64,000 bases of DNA from Sphingobacterium psychroaquaticum (GTDB taxonomy: Bacteria; Bacteroidota; Bacteroidia; Sphingobacteriales; Sphingobacteriaceae). The notes below the pieces were generated by a model. It saw only the letters and a list, made by a program, of their open reading frames with translations. It did no database searches and was not told where the DNA came from. A program made the translations under genes and the position numbers. Positions 27,183 through 36,033 of this stretch are shown piece by piece. Position 1 is the stretch's first letter. Each line of letters begins with the position of its first letter. The DNA lies in NCBI RefSeq assembly GCF_900177625.1, contig NZ_FXAU01000001.1, forward strand, positions 922,644 to 986,643. The letters are read 5' to 3'.

Positions 27183-28064
27183 TTAACCAATTTTTATTGA
27201 TGTCATCGTGAGGGAGCCTCCAACAGGGCTATCGTTAAAAATTTCGATTGCTTCGTTCTTCTCTTGCAAGGCGAGGCTATATAAAAGAGGCAGGTAATGT
27301 TCAGGCGTCGGAATAGCCAGATCAAATTCTTTACCTTGTTGGCGAAAGTTTATGAGTGCCTGATGGTTACCATCGGCAATAAATTCTTTCATTTTAGTAT
27401 TGGCCTCCAGAGCCCAGTCAAATCCGTAAGTGGTGTTCAGGTGTTGCCACGATACCATCCGGAGATTATGAACCATGTTGCCGCTACCAATAATAAGGAC
27501 ACCTTTATGCCGTAATCTCGAAAGCTCTTGCGCTAAGGCATAATGATAGGATGCAGGTTGCGTATAATCGATACTCATTTGAATAATCGGCACATCAGCG
27601 TTGGGGTAAAGGTGTTTTACGACCGACCAAGAGCCGTGATCCAACCCCCATTTATCATCGAGATGCACTTCCGTCTGGGTTATCAATTGTTGGGTCGCTT
27701 TAGCCAACTCTGGACTTCCCGGGGCCGGATATTGCACATCAAATAATGCTTGTGGAAAGCCCCCAAAATCATGTATCGTGGGTGGGTTATCCATAGCAGT
27801 CACCAAGGTGCCTCGTGTCTCCCAATGTGCGGAGATGACCAGAATCGCAGTAGGTTTGGCAATTTCTTGACCTAGCTTTCGAAACGAAGTCACAAATTCG
27901 TTTTCTTCGATGGCATTCATGGGATTCCCATGTCCTAAGAACAGGACCGGCATTTTTGCGGTAGACTCATCTTCGCTTAAAAAGCGGTTTAGTTTATGTA
28001 AAGGCATAGCAGCCCCAGCAAATGGAATTGCGGAGGCTGCTATAATAAATTGTTTTCTGTTCAT
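27183..28064 (-). CDS. LigB-type extradiol dioxygenase (YgiD/4,5-DOPA dioxygenase family)
   Basis: A 293-residue class III extradiol dioxygenase with a probable N-terminal signal (NRKQFIIAASAIPFAGAAMP), unusual for a normally cytosolic family. Metal ligands lie in FLGHGNPMNA, ISAHWETRG, WGLDHGSWSV and GSGNMVHNLR, the order found in YgiD and plant DODA. Opens catechol rings such as DOPA in characterised relatives; the substrate here is unknown. It lies 2 bp downstream of the DUF4139 gene and is probably co-transcribed. Confidence 0.88.
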   Translation of the reverse strand: MNRKQFIIAASAIPFAGAAMPLHKLNRFLSEDESTAKMPVLFLGHGNPMNAIEENEFVTSFRKLGQEIAKPTAILVISAHWETRGTLVTAMDNPPTIHDFGGFPQALFDVQYPAPGSPELAKATQQLITQTEVHLDDKWGLDHGSWSVVKHLYPNADVPIIQMSIDYTQPASYHYALAQELSRLRHKGVLIIGSGNMVHNLRMVSWQHLNTTYGFDWALEANTKMKEFIADGNHQALINFRQQGKEFDLAIPTPEHYLPLLYSLALQEKNEAIEIFNDSPVGGSLTMTSIKIG

Positions 28065-28066
28065 CT

Positions 28067-29680
28067 TTAATAGATCGTAACTTGTTTGTCTTTTGGATAT
28101 TTCACCGTATAGCCAAATTTAAGCTTTTTTGTAGATCCGGGTGCAATATTGACATTCCAGGTAACAATCCCCGTTTCCTTATCGATAGATGCTCCGCTGG
28201 TCTCGTCCACCGTAACTTCGATTGTTTTATCGGTCGATATCGGGAATTGGTCTTGCACAGTAAGATCAACACCAGATTTTTTATTGTTCTTAATCGAGAT
28301 TTCGTAAACAATAGATTGACGCTTGCTGCTGCCTAGAATTTTACTTTGCGACAGATCATTCATGCGTTCACGTTTAACAGCTATCATCTTATCGCGGCCC
28401 ATGCTTAATTTGAGCGTGTCGTTGTTGGTGTAAGGATTGATATACGTTTTGCCCACCAGCATATTCTCAAACATCACGTTGGCTTGTCCGGGAATTAAGT
28501 TTAATTTTTCATAATCTGTTAATTCCGCAACCAAGAAAACATCCTGCTGCACCCGTGGTGCTACAAAGTATTCGTAGTTAGCTGGCTGTGCATACTCTTT
28601 TAGACTCACACTATGTTGCTTCCCATTGGATGCAATCGTATATGGGATATCCACATCAAAAGTAGTGCTGAGTTGGTTTTCTGTTTGTTGCACGTAGTTT
28701 CCAAGGGCTTTACTGGATAATTTTGCTTCTTTGGCAACGGCACCTGTCACCACAACCTCATCCATCAGCATATTTGCCTGTGGCGACGCAACACCTCTAA
28801 TGCGTATATTATTCGGATTATTAAAGTATAAGAGCCAAGGTGTTAGCGTTGGTGCAATGCCACCTTGAGTAGGATTGCTGGTCGACAGACGAAGTTTTAC
28901 TTGATTCCAGTCTACACCAGTTTGTTGTAAGACGTTCGCTTTATAAACAATCTGTAAAGGGCTCTTGGTATCGTTTGCACGTAAGTCATACGAAGCATTC
29001 CAACCTGCATTGTTAGCCATATAGGATATTTGAAACGGTTGTGTACCCGCTTGATTGGTCATCACCTGCATGATAAGCTGTCCGCCCGTACCTGATGTTT
29101 GTCCTTTAACCTCGTTGAATTGAATGAGGGCTTTGTTGACAATCGCCTGCTGTGCCTCAATCTTTTCTTCCAGCGCGGTGATATTGTTTTTTACTTCTAA
29201 ATATTTAGGCTTGTAATATTCGGTCATCTTCATCAGTTCCGCCACAGAGGTGCTGCTGTTGTCGCCACCGATCTTTTGATTTTGTTCCAGAAGCTTTAAT
29301 AGGCTTTCTTCGGTTATTTTTTGATTTTGAAGGCTTTTTAAGGTAGATGTTGCTTTTTTATAATTGCCTTCGACTTCGATATATTGTGCCGTTTTTACAT
29401 CTGTCTCCAAGTAATTCAGTGCGGGGCGTACGGAAAGAACGGTCACCGAACCATTCGTGCCTACCTGGATGCTATTTTCATCTATACTATTGGCGACATG
29501 CGTAAACACAATTTCACTCGTGCCAGTAGGCAGTTGTACCGAGGCGGTGTGGTTCATTTCTGCAGCATTGGTAAAAACAGTAACGTCTTTTAATTCTGCC
29601 TTTGTACTATTAGTTTTCTGTGCGAACGAGACCTGAGCGGCCAGGAGGCTACAGAAGAGTAAGAAAGAGTTCTTCATCAT
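28067..29680 (-). CDS. exported DUF4139 protein (mucoidy-inhibitor MuiA family)
   Basis: A 537-residue exported protein with a signal peptide ending at SFAQ. It has an N-terminal DUF4140-like domain (about 25-120), a coiled-coil stretch (about 105-195) and DUF4139 to the C-terminus (LKFGYTVKYP). An insert near residue 308 holds MDEVVVTGAV, a motif otherwise seen at the start of SusC/TonB plugs in this phylum. Function unknown; relatives were linked to exopolysaccharide control in Shigella. Head gene of a pair with the dioxygenase. Confidence 0.85.
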   Translation of the reverse strand: MMKNSFLLFCSLLAAQVSFAQKTNSTKAELKDVTVFTNAAEMNHTASVQLPTGTSEIVFTHVANSIDENSIQVGTNGSVTVLSVRPALNYLETDVKTAQYIEVEGNYKKATSTLKSLQNQKITEESLLKLLEQNQKIGGDNSSTSVAELMKMTEYYKPKYLEVKNNITALEEKIEAQQAIVNKALIQFNEVKGQTSGTGGQLIMQVMTNQAGTQPFQISYMANNAGWNASYDLRANDTKSPLQIVYKANVLQQTGVDWNQVKLRLSTSNPTQGGIAPTLTPWLLYFNNPNNIRIRGVASPQANMLMDEVVVTGAVAKEAKLSSKALGNYVQQTENQLSTTFDVDIPYTIASNGKQHSVSLKEYAQPANYEYFVAPRVQQDVFLVAELTDYEKLNLIPGQANVMFENMLVGKTYINPYTNNDTLKLSMGRDKMIAVKRERMNDLSQSKILGSSKRQSIVYEISIKNNKKSGVDLTVQDQFPISTDKTIEVTVDETSGASIDKETGIVTWNVNIAPGSTKKLKFGYTVKYPKDKQVTIY

Positions 29681-29930
29681 TTTTGTTTAAGATCTTGATG
29701 TATATATCGCCGTAATTCCATATGTAAACAAATACATTTTCTTTACGAGTTGTTTGTGTATGGACTGTTTTTATTGAAAAAGGATTAATCGGAGAGGAGG
29801 TATTATGTATTTAGGAACAAAATTTATCTTACCTTATTTTACTGTTTTGCTACAGTATATTTTCCTAATCCACCTCTTGATTTTAAAGAAATATTGCCGT
29901 ATTTTTAAGAAATCCAATCCGCGGCTAATT

Positions 29931-30320
29931 ATGTTTAGAAAACTCATCTTTTTAGATAACCAACAAATTGGAGCCATAGATTTTCAAGCCTATATTATTG
30001 AGTTAAAAGGACAAAAGACTGCCTTCGCCCTATTTATGAATCAACTGGAAACACCATTGATTTGCTATTCCATCGGGACTAAAAACCAAGTACACTTTGC
30101 GATAGATGATGAACAGTTCAGCTGGATTGTACGGAACAGCCTCATCGATCCGCAAGAAAAAAACGCGATCTATAAGAAATTTGATGTTTTTGTGCGTCAG
30201 GTCGAGGTACAAGCAGCCAACTATTTTTTTAGAGAGGCGCAAATGAAATACTTTTCAAGCTCCGATTTATTAGCTCGATATGGCCAATGTTATATCGAAA
30301 GTAAAGAAAGCTTAACATAA
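29931..30320 (+). CDS. hypothetical protein, about 129 residues
   Basis: No family recognised. I start at ATG 29931 (MFRKLIFLDNQQIGAIDFQ); a longer frame from 29805 adds 42 residues of low-complexity hydrophobic sequence from AT-rich DNA and is less convincing. The protein appears soluble, a mixed beta then helical fold, with a helical C-terminal third (AANYFFREAQMKYFSSSDLL). It stands alone between divergent genes. Confidence 0.55.
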   Translation: MFRKLIFLDNQQIGAIDFQAYIIELKGQKTAFALFMNQLETPLICYSIGTKNQVHFAIDDEQFSWIVRNSLIDPQEKNAIYKKFDVFVRQVEVQAANYFFREAQMKYFSSSDLLARYGQCYIESKESLT

Positions 30321-30426
30321 ATTATGCGTCAGAAAAACAACAAACAATAATTAAGGTTTAATAATACGTAGGCATTTCCATACCATCAATCTGGAAGGCA
30401 GCACGAACAGAGAATTAGTTAATCAC

Positions 30427-31539
30427 ATGAAATTAAAGTTATTTGTATGGGCCCTTGTATGCTGTATGAGCAGTTTATATGTTCAGGGTCAGAAGTTACA
30501 ACCCGGTTTCGATATACAGGAATACGAGGAGATACTCCGTATTATTGTAGGGTCCTCAGAAACGCCAGCGAAAGCAAAATTAATCCCATATCCACAGCAT
30601 TCGGTATTACAATATAAGAGCAAAGTGATGGGGCTGTCAAACCTCTGGGAGCTGTGGATGAAGGATGGCAAGACCGCGGTTTTGTGTACACGAGGCTCAA
30701 CGTTAGATACAGACAGTTGGTTGGCCAATATCTATGCGGCGATGGTGCCAGCAACCGGGAAGCTTGAAATAGACACCGGATTTACGTTTAACTATACGCT
30801 GTGCGAGAATACCAAAGCAGCGGTTCATGTCGGCTACTTGGTGAGCACGGCCTACCTTACCCGTGATATGGTTCCAAAGATCGACTCCTGTTACCAGGCC
30901 GGCGTGCGCGATTTTATCATTACCGGCCACAGTCAGGGAGGAGGGATAAGTTACCTAGTGACCGCCTATCTTTATGCTTTACAGCGTGAAGGTACTTTAC
31001 CGCAGGATATACGTATAAAGACATACTGCAGTGCTCCGCCTAAGCCAGGGAATCTCTATTTCGCATACGCTTATGAGAAGATGACGCAAGGAGGGTGGGC
31101 CTTTAGTGTGGTGAATACGGAAGATTGGGTACCCCAAATGCCTTTTTCGGTGCAGACTTTGGGCGACCTTCCTGAAGAAAGTCCCGTTCCGCTGGTCGAA
31201 GGTTTTATAAAGAAACAGAGCTTCTTCAAGCGAATTTTTATGCGTTCCTATTACAAGAAGATGAAGAATCCATCCGAGAAAACAGTGAGTACCTATCAGC
31301 GATTTCTTGGAAAAGAGGTGGCCAAGCAGATCAAAAAATACCTGCCAAATTTCAAGGAACCCAGTTATTCGCCAAGCAATAACTACGTCCGTACAGGACT
31401 CCCGATCGTACTGTATCCAGATGCGGCATATTACGAGAAATTTAAACGTAAGGATAAGGATAAAGTGGACCTCATGCTGCACCATGGCATAGTACCCTAT
31501 TTTGAATTGACCGAAAGATATTTAGACAAACAACGATAA
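30427..31539 (+). CDS. exported class 3 lipase-like hydrolase
   Basis: A 370-residue protein with signal peptide (about 1-21). The alpha/beta hydrolase core has the nucleophile elbow TGHSQGGG near residue 165, and a candidate acid in NTEDWVPQ near 233. A basic segment (FKRIFMRSYYKKMK, about 270-285) follows. Probably cleaves lipids or esters in the periplasm or at the surface. An ABC exporter gene starts 3 bp later, so the two are co-expressed and may act on the same lipid; this link is inference. Confidence 0.85.
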   Translation: MKLKLFVWALVCCMSSLYVQGQKLQPGFDIQEYEEILRIIVGSSETPAKAKLIPYPQHSVLQYKSKVMGLSNLWELWMKDGKTAVLCTRGSTLDTDSWLANIYAAMVPATGKLEIDTGFTFNYTLCENTKAAVHVGYLVSTAYLTRDMVPKIDSCYQAGVRDFIITGHSQGGGISYLVTAYLYALQREGTLPQDIRIKTYCSAPPKPGNLYFAYAYEKMTQGGWAFSVVNTEDWVPQMPFSVQTLGDLPEESPVPLVEGFIKKQSFFKRIFMRSYYKKMKNPSEKTVSTYQRFLGKEVAKQIKKYLPNFKEPSYSPSNNYVRTGLPIVLYPDAAYYEKFKRKDKDKVDLMLHHGIVPYFELTERYLDKQR

Positions 31540-31542
31540 ACG

Positions 31543-33327
31543 ATGACGATATCCGCTCTATTTAAGAAGATTGTACCTTTTGCAAAGCCTTATAGAAGCC
31601 TCATAGCCTACACCTTAGTGTTAACCTTGGTGGGGTCATTCGCCGCGCAGGTCAACGCTTTTATCTTAAAGTATACGGTGGATACGATCAGCGTATTATT
31701 GGTCGAAAAAAAGCCGTTGGAGCAAGGGTTTTATCTGTTAAGTGTCATTGCAGGGATATTATTGGCAAAAGAAATTATATATACGGCTGTACAATTTGGT
31801 CAGAAATTTTATGGTGAAAAGCTACGGATTATGATTGCGCGCGACTTTTCGCAAGCCATCGTAGAAAAGATTCTTACCTATAAGATGGCTTTTTATACCT
31901 CGACAACCAATGAGTCAGGAAAGCTACAGACACGGATTGATGCGGGCATCAGCAGCCTCACACGGTTGGTGCAAAATTTCTTTATCGATATCCTGCCGTT
32001 GTTTACCAATGCCATTGTAGCCTTGGTCTGTATGTTTATTGCGAACTTCTATGTCGGTTTAGTCGGGTTGCTCATTATTCCGATATATTTCTACGTGTCA
32101 CAATTACAAGCTAAAAAATTATCGGGCTTCCGGCGTAATATGCGGAGCTACAGAGAAAATAAAAGCAACCAGATCATTAATCTTATCGATTCTATTAATG
32201 TAATTAAGTCTTTTGTTCGCGAAGATATCGAAGCGGAGCGCCATCGTCAGATTCAATACGATATGACCGAAAATCAGATGGCCACCCGTAAGACCAGCTT
32301 TCTCTTTGATAGCATTAAGAGCTTTATTGAGCAAATCGGTGTCGTCATCGTGATCGTGCTGACCGCTTACTTCGTGTTGACGGAACAGATGACCCTAGGT
32401 GCTATCATGTTTCATATCATGCTCTTCAATAACGTTTCGGCGCCCATTCGTCAATTGCACCGCATTTATGATGAAGTAAACGATGCATTGATCTATTCGG
32501 AAAGTTTCTTTGGTATTTTAGAAGCAGAAGATCAAAAAGAGCAAAGTGGCACTTACAAACCGGATGAATTGGTCGGGTTAATAGAAATGCGTAATGTGGA
32601 TTTTGTCTATCCCAATGGGGTAAAAGCGCTTTCCAATGTAAGCATGAAAATCGAGCCCAATGTGAATACCGCATTGGTCGGGCTTTCTGGCGCCGGGAAG
32701 AGCACCGTGATAAATCTGTTAGACAAGTTTTATGAACCTACAGCAGGCCAGATATTCCTTGATGGCGTAGACCTTAAAGATTATTGTACCGAATTTTTAC
32801 GGAAGAATATTGGTTTGGTGTTACAGCGCAATCACATTTTTAAAGGAAGTATAGCAGATAATATCCGTTATGGAAAAGTCGAAGCCACACGCGAGGAGAT
32901 TATGGATGCGGCGAAGAAAGCATACATTCACGAACAGGTGATGGATCTACCGAATGGCTATGACTCCGAAGCGCATCTATTGTCTGGCGGACAGCAACAA
33001 CGTATCGCCATTGCCCGGATGTTTCTTAAAAATCCACCTATTATATTCTTAGATGAGCCGACCGCTAATCTGGATGCGATTGCGACCGAGCAGATAAAAA
33101 ACAGTTTAGATGCCATCAAACGTGGTCGCACGGTAATCATTGTGTCCCACAGTATCTCTCAGATTATTGACGCGGAACATATTATTGTCATGGAAAAAGG
33201 TCGAGTGGTAGAGGACGGTACACACGAACAGCTTTACGATAAGCAAGGCACCTATCACAAAATATTTAGTGCCATGGCAAATAGTCTAAATATCCATAAG
33301 ATTACCGAGTCGATGAAAGAAAATTAG
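31543..33327 (+). CDS. ABC transporter, fused membrane and ATPase domains (MsbA type)
   Basis: A 594-residue half-transporter. Six TM helices lie within residues 15-320; the nucleotide-binding domain has Walker A GLSGAGKST near 381, the Q-loop in IGLVLQRNHIFKG, signature LSGGQQQRIAIARM near 480, Walker B IIFLDEPTANLD and H-loop IIVSHS. It forms a homodimer exporting a lipid, peptide or drug. It is the second gene of an operon with the lipase-like protein. Confidence 0.92.
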   Translation: MTISALFKKIVPFAKPYRSLIAYTLVLTLVGSFAAQVNAFILKYTVDTISVLLVEKKPLEQGFYLLSVIAGILLAKEIIYTAVQFGQKFYGEKLRIMIARDFSQAIVEKILTYKMAFYTSTTNESGKLQTRIDAGISSLTRLVQNFFIDILPLFTNAIVALVCMFIANFYVGLVGLLIIPIYFYVSQLQAKKLSGFRRNMRSYRENKSNQIINLIDSINVIKSFVREDIEAERHRQIQYDMTENQMATRKTSFLFDSIKSFIEQIGVVIVIVLTAYFVLTEQMTLGAIMFHIMLFNNVSAPIRQLHRIYDEVNDALIYSESFFGILEAEDQKEQSGTYKPDELVGLIEMRNVDFVYPNGVKALSNVSMKIEPNVNTALVGLSGAGKSTVINLLDKFYEPTAGQIFLDGVDLKDYCTEFLRKNIGLVLQRNHIFKGSIADNIRYGKVEATREEIMDAAKKAYIHEQVMDLPNGYDSEAHLLSGGQQQRIAIARMFLKNPPIIFLDEPTANLDAIATEQIKNSLDAIKRGRTVIIVSHSISQIIDAEHIIVMEKGRVVEDGTHEQLYDKQGTYHKIFSAMANSLNIHKITESMKEN

Positions 33328-33336
33328 GACGCCATG

Positions 33337-33669
33337 TTAGAGCGTCCAATCATCCGAGTCGTCCTCATGGATTGTTATCTGATCAATAATGGCATCGGCA
33401 TCATCGTCTGAATAAATTCCATATCCATTGACGAAAACTCCTTTAGCGCCATCTTTTGTGTTACGCATAGCGTATAAGATCGCTTCATCATCGACATCGT
33501 TCTGGCCGGAAAAACGGTATATCTTGTCAATCACGATATCGCTCATGTCTACTTTTTCCCCATTCTTAATGTAAGAGTCGCGCACTTCAAGTAAATTAAA
33601 ATCCTCGACATAGCCGCGTCCACGTAAAACCTCTAATACCTCAACCAGCGTTTTTTCTGTTTTAATCAT
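33337..33669 (-). CDS. 110-residue acidic protein of unknown function
   Basis: Small conserved Bacteroidota family that, from memory, is often labelled phosphoribosylpyrophosphate synthetase in databases; nothing in it resembles that enzyme (no PRPP-binding loop), so I treat the label as an error. Visible: VLEVLRGRGYVEDFNL at the N-terminus, YRFSGQNDVDDEAILYAM in the middle, and a very acidic end (YSDDDADAIIDQITIHEDD). Cytosolic. Monocistronic, convergent with the ABC transporter gene. Confidence 0.75.
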   Translation of the reverse strand: MIKTEKTLVEVLEVLRGRGYVEDFNLLEVRDSYIKNGEKVDMSDIVIDKIYRFSGQNDVDDEAILYAMRNTKDGAKGVFVNGYGIYSDDDADAIIDQITIHEDDSDDWTL

Positions 33670-33788
33670 AGCTTATATTGTTTTGTTGCCTTTATCAGGA
33701 CGTTCTACAATAATAACAAATAACCCTGACTCTTGGTTTGTCACCCTGTTTAAAAAGGTACATAAATGCCGTTTTTTTGTCCGTAAGG

Positions 33789-33831
33789 TGTCAAATTGTA
33801 ACGCCTTTAGATCAGAACGCTGTCAACTTGT
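33789..33831 (+). promoter_or_regulatory. Two direct repeats TGTCAA(A/C)TTGT upstream of htpG
   Basis: TGTCAAATTGT at 33789-33799 and TGTCAACTTGT at 33821-33831 are 32 nt apart, about three helical turns, roughly 90 nt before htpG. They could be heat-shock regulatory sites. No standard TAnnTTTG box is evident here. Function is inference. Confidence 0.3.
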
Positions 33832-33919
33832 CCTAAAATCTTTCTTGGAATATTCCTTGATAATAGAAGAGAGGCAGTGATGCCGTTATTTAAAATTAAA
33901 AACATAAAAGATTAGATAT

Positions 33920-35806
33920 ATGCAAGAAAAAGGTAGTATTTCAATCCACACGGAGAATATCTTTCCGGTTATTAAAAAATTCTTATACTCAGACAACGAG
34001 ATTTTCCTTCGTGAGCTTGTTTCCAATGCGGTAGATGCTTCACAGAAAATTAAGCGCCTTTCCGCTTTAGGACAGTTTAAAGGGGAATTGGGTTATTTGA
34101 TCGTGGATGTGAAGTTTGATGAAAAGGCAAAGACTATTACGATTACAGATCGCGGTATCGGGATGACCGCTGAGGAGATCAAAAAGTATATCAACCAGAT
34201 CGCTTTCTCAGGGGCTACTGAGTTTATGGAGAAGTTCAAAGAGGCAAACGATGCGAACGAAATTATCGGACGTTTCGGTTTAGGCTTCTATTCTGCATTT
34301 ATGGTGGCGGATCGCGTGGAGATTGAGTCTTTATCGTTTCAAGAAGGAGCAGAGCCTGCACACTGGACATGCGATGGTAGTACCTCTTACGAAATTACGG
34401 CAGGAACACGTACAGAACGTGGTACAGATGTTATTTTACACGTTAATGAAGAGTCGCTTGAATTCTTAAGTGAAGGCCGTTTGGGTGATATATTGAATAA
34501 ATATGCGCGCTTCTTGCCTGTGCCAGTTCGTTTTGGTACCAAAAATGAATCGCAACCTGATGGCGAGGATGAAGAAGGTAAACCGAAATATGTATCGGTA
34601 GAGGTTGATCGTATTATCAACAACACCAACCCCGCATGGACGAAGGCGCCAAGCGAGCTGAAAGATGAAGATTACCTGGCATTCTATCGTGAATTGTATC
34701 CACTCTCGATGGACGAACCTTTGTTCTGGATTCACCTGAATGTAGACTATCCGTTTAACTTAACGGGGATCTTGTATTTTCCGAAAGTGAAGAATGAGAT
34801 GGAAATCCAACGCAACAAGATTCAGTTGTATTCCCGTCAGGTATTTATTACCGATGAGGTGAAAGATATCGTTCCAGAATTCTTGATGCTGTTGCAAGGG
34901 GTGATCGACTCACCGGATATTCCATTGAACGTTTCGCGTTCGTTCTTGCAGGCAGATAGCAATGTGAAGAAGATCAATAACTATATCACGAAGAAAGTAG
35001 CAGATAAGTTAAATGAGATCTTTAAAGCGGATCGTAAAGGTTTCGAAGATAAATGGAATGATATCAATCTTTTCATTAAATATGGTATGCTAAGCGATGA
35101 AAAGTTCGCAGAGAAAGCCAATGATTTCTGCTTGTTGAAGAATACAGCGGGAGAGAGCTATACCTTGAAGGAATATTACGAGAAGGTAAAGGATATTCAA
35201 GTGGACAAAGACGGTAATATTGTTTACCTCTATGCGAGTGATGTGGCACAGCAAGATGGCTTTATTTCTTCGGTTCAAGCAAAAGGATATGATGTTTTAG
35301 TGCTTGACGGTCCTTTGGACACCCATTTCGCGGCATATGTAGAGCAAAAAGGAGGAGAGAAGATTCAGGCGAAGCGGGTAGATGCAGATGTGGTAGACAA
35401 ATTGATTCAGAAAGATGAAAAGATTGACTTGCAGCTTTCCGAAGATGAAGTTACCAAGGCTTCAGGCATTTTCGAGAAAGCGATTTCGCGCCAGGATATG
35501 AAAGTCGAGGTCGATGCTTTAGCGGCTTCTGATCTTCCGGTATCGGTAACATTAGATGAATTTATGCGTCGGATGAAAGATATGGCGAAGACAGGTGGCG
35601 GTATGGGCTTTTATGGTACGCTTCCGGACAATTACAAGGTAACCGTTAATGGCAACCATCCGTTGGTGAAACGTATCATCGAAAGTTCGGAAGAAGAAGG
35701 TGAAAAACTAGCAAAACAAGCATTCGATCTAGCATTATTATCGCGCGGATTGCTTACCGGAGCCGATTTAACGTCCTTCGTGAAGCGTAGTGTCGAGATG
35801 ATCTAA
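33920..35806 (+). CDS. htpG: molecular chaperone HtpG (Hsp90)
   Basis: A 628-residue cytosolic ATP-dependent chaperone. The N-terminal GHKL ATPase has LRELVSNAVDASQKI, DRGIGMTAEEI and GRFGLGFYSAFMVAD; the middle domain has LFWIHLNVDYPFNLTGILYF and NVSRSFLQ with the catalytic Arg; the C-terminal dimerisation domain is present. Normal length for bacteria. The gene has its own terminator. The 250-bp upstream region carries two direct repeats that may serve heat regulation. Confidence 0.97.
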   Translation: MQEKGSISIHTENIFPVIKKFLYSDNEIFLRELVSNAVDASQKIKRLSALGQFKGELGYLIVDVKFDEKAKTITITDRGIGMTAEEIKKYINQIAFSGATEFMEKFKEANDANEIIGRFGLGFYSAFMVADRVEIESLSFQEGAEPAHWTCDGSTSYEITAGTRTERGTDVILHVNEESLEFLSEGRLGDILNKYARFLPVPVRFGTKNESQPDGEDEEGKPKYVSVEVDRIINNTNPAWTKAPSELKDEDYLAFYRELYPLSMDEPLFWIHLNVDYPFNLTGILYFPKVKNEMEIQRNKIQLYSRQVFITDEVKDIVPEFLMLLQGVIDSPDIPLNVSRSFLQADSNVKKINNYITKKVADKLNEIFKADRKGFEDKWNDINLFIKYGMLSDEKFAEKANDFCLLKNTAGESYTLKEYYEKVKDIQVDKDGNIVYLYASDVAQQDGFISSVQAKGYDVLVLDGPLDTHFAAYVEQKGGEKIQAKRVDADVVDKLIQKDEKIDLQLSEDEVTKASGIFEKAISRQDMKVEVDALAASDLPVSVTLDEFMRRMKDMAKTGGGMGFYGTLPDNYKVTVNGNHPLVKRIIESSEEEGEKLAKQAFDLALLSRGLLTGADLTSFVKRSVEMI

Positions 35807-35830
35807 TATATCGAAGAAAAATAAATAGCT

Positions 35831-35865
35831 AATCCTCATTACGATACGTGTAATGAGGATTTTTT
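35831..35865 (+). terminator. Terminator of htpG
   Basis: AATCCTCATTAC pairs with GTAATGAGGATT, then a T run (35861-35865). Confidence 0.85.
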
Positions 35866-35877
35866 ATGCTAGAAATA

Positions 35878-35909
35878 TTTGGAGTATATCGGTAAAAGTT
35901 CTACTTTTG
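35878..35909 (+). promoter_or_regulatory. Promoter of tRNA-His
   Basis: TTTG (35878-35881), 20 nt, TACTTTTG (35902-35909): consensus -33/-7 pair ending 17 nt before the tRNA. Confidence 0.7.
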
Positions 35910-35926
35910 TATCATCAAACAAACAC

Positions 35927-36001
35927 GGTAGGTATAGCTCAGTTGGTTAGAGCACTAGATTGTGGTTCTAGGGGTCGTGGGTTCGAGCCCCATTACTTAC
36001 C
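35927..36001 (+). tRNA. tRNA-His (anticodon GTG)
   Basis: Acceptor GTAGGTA (35928-35934) pairs with TACTTAC (35994-36000). An encoded extra G at 35927 faces C73 at 36001, the identity feature of tRNA-His. Anticodon stem CTAGA/TCTAG with loop TTGTGGT gives GTG. No encoded CCA. Confidence 0.95.
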
Positions 36002-36003
36002 CG

Positions 36004-36033
36004 AAAAGCTTCTCAGAAATGAGAAGCTTTTTT
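36004..36033. terminator. Terminator after tRNA-His, overlapping the 3' end of the GH92 gene
   Basis: AAAAGCTTCTCA pairs with TGAGAAGCTTTT around GAAA, followed by T residues. The GH92 stop codon (36013-36015) lies inside the hairpin. Confidence 0.8.

Noticed and set aside
29805..29930. 42-residue hydrophobic N-terminal extension of the hypothetical gene at 29931
   Set aside because: AT-rich sequence that looks like a leader region; ATG 29931 gives a compact soluble protein.
33337..33669. Label phosphoribosylpyrophosphate synthetase for the 110-residue protein
   Set aside because: Far too short and lacks the PRPP-binding and catalytic motifs of that enzyme.
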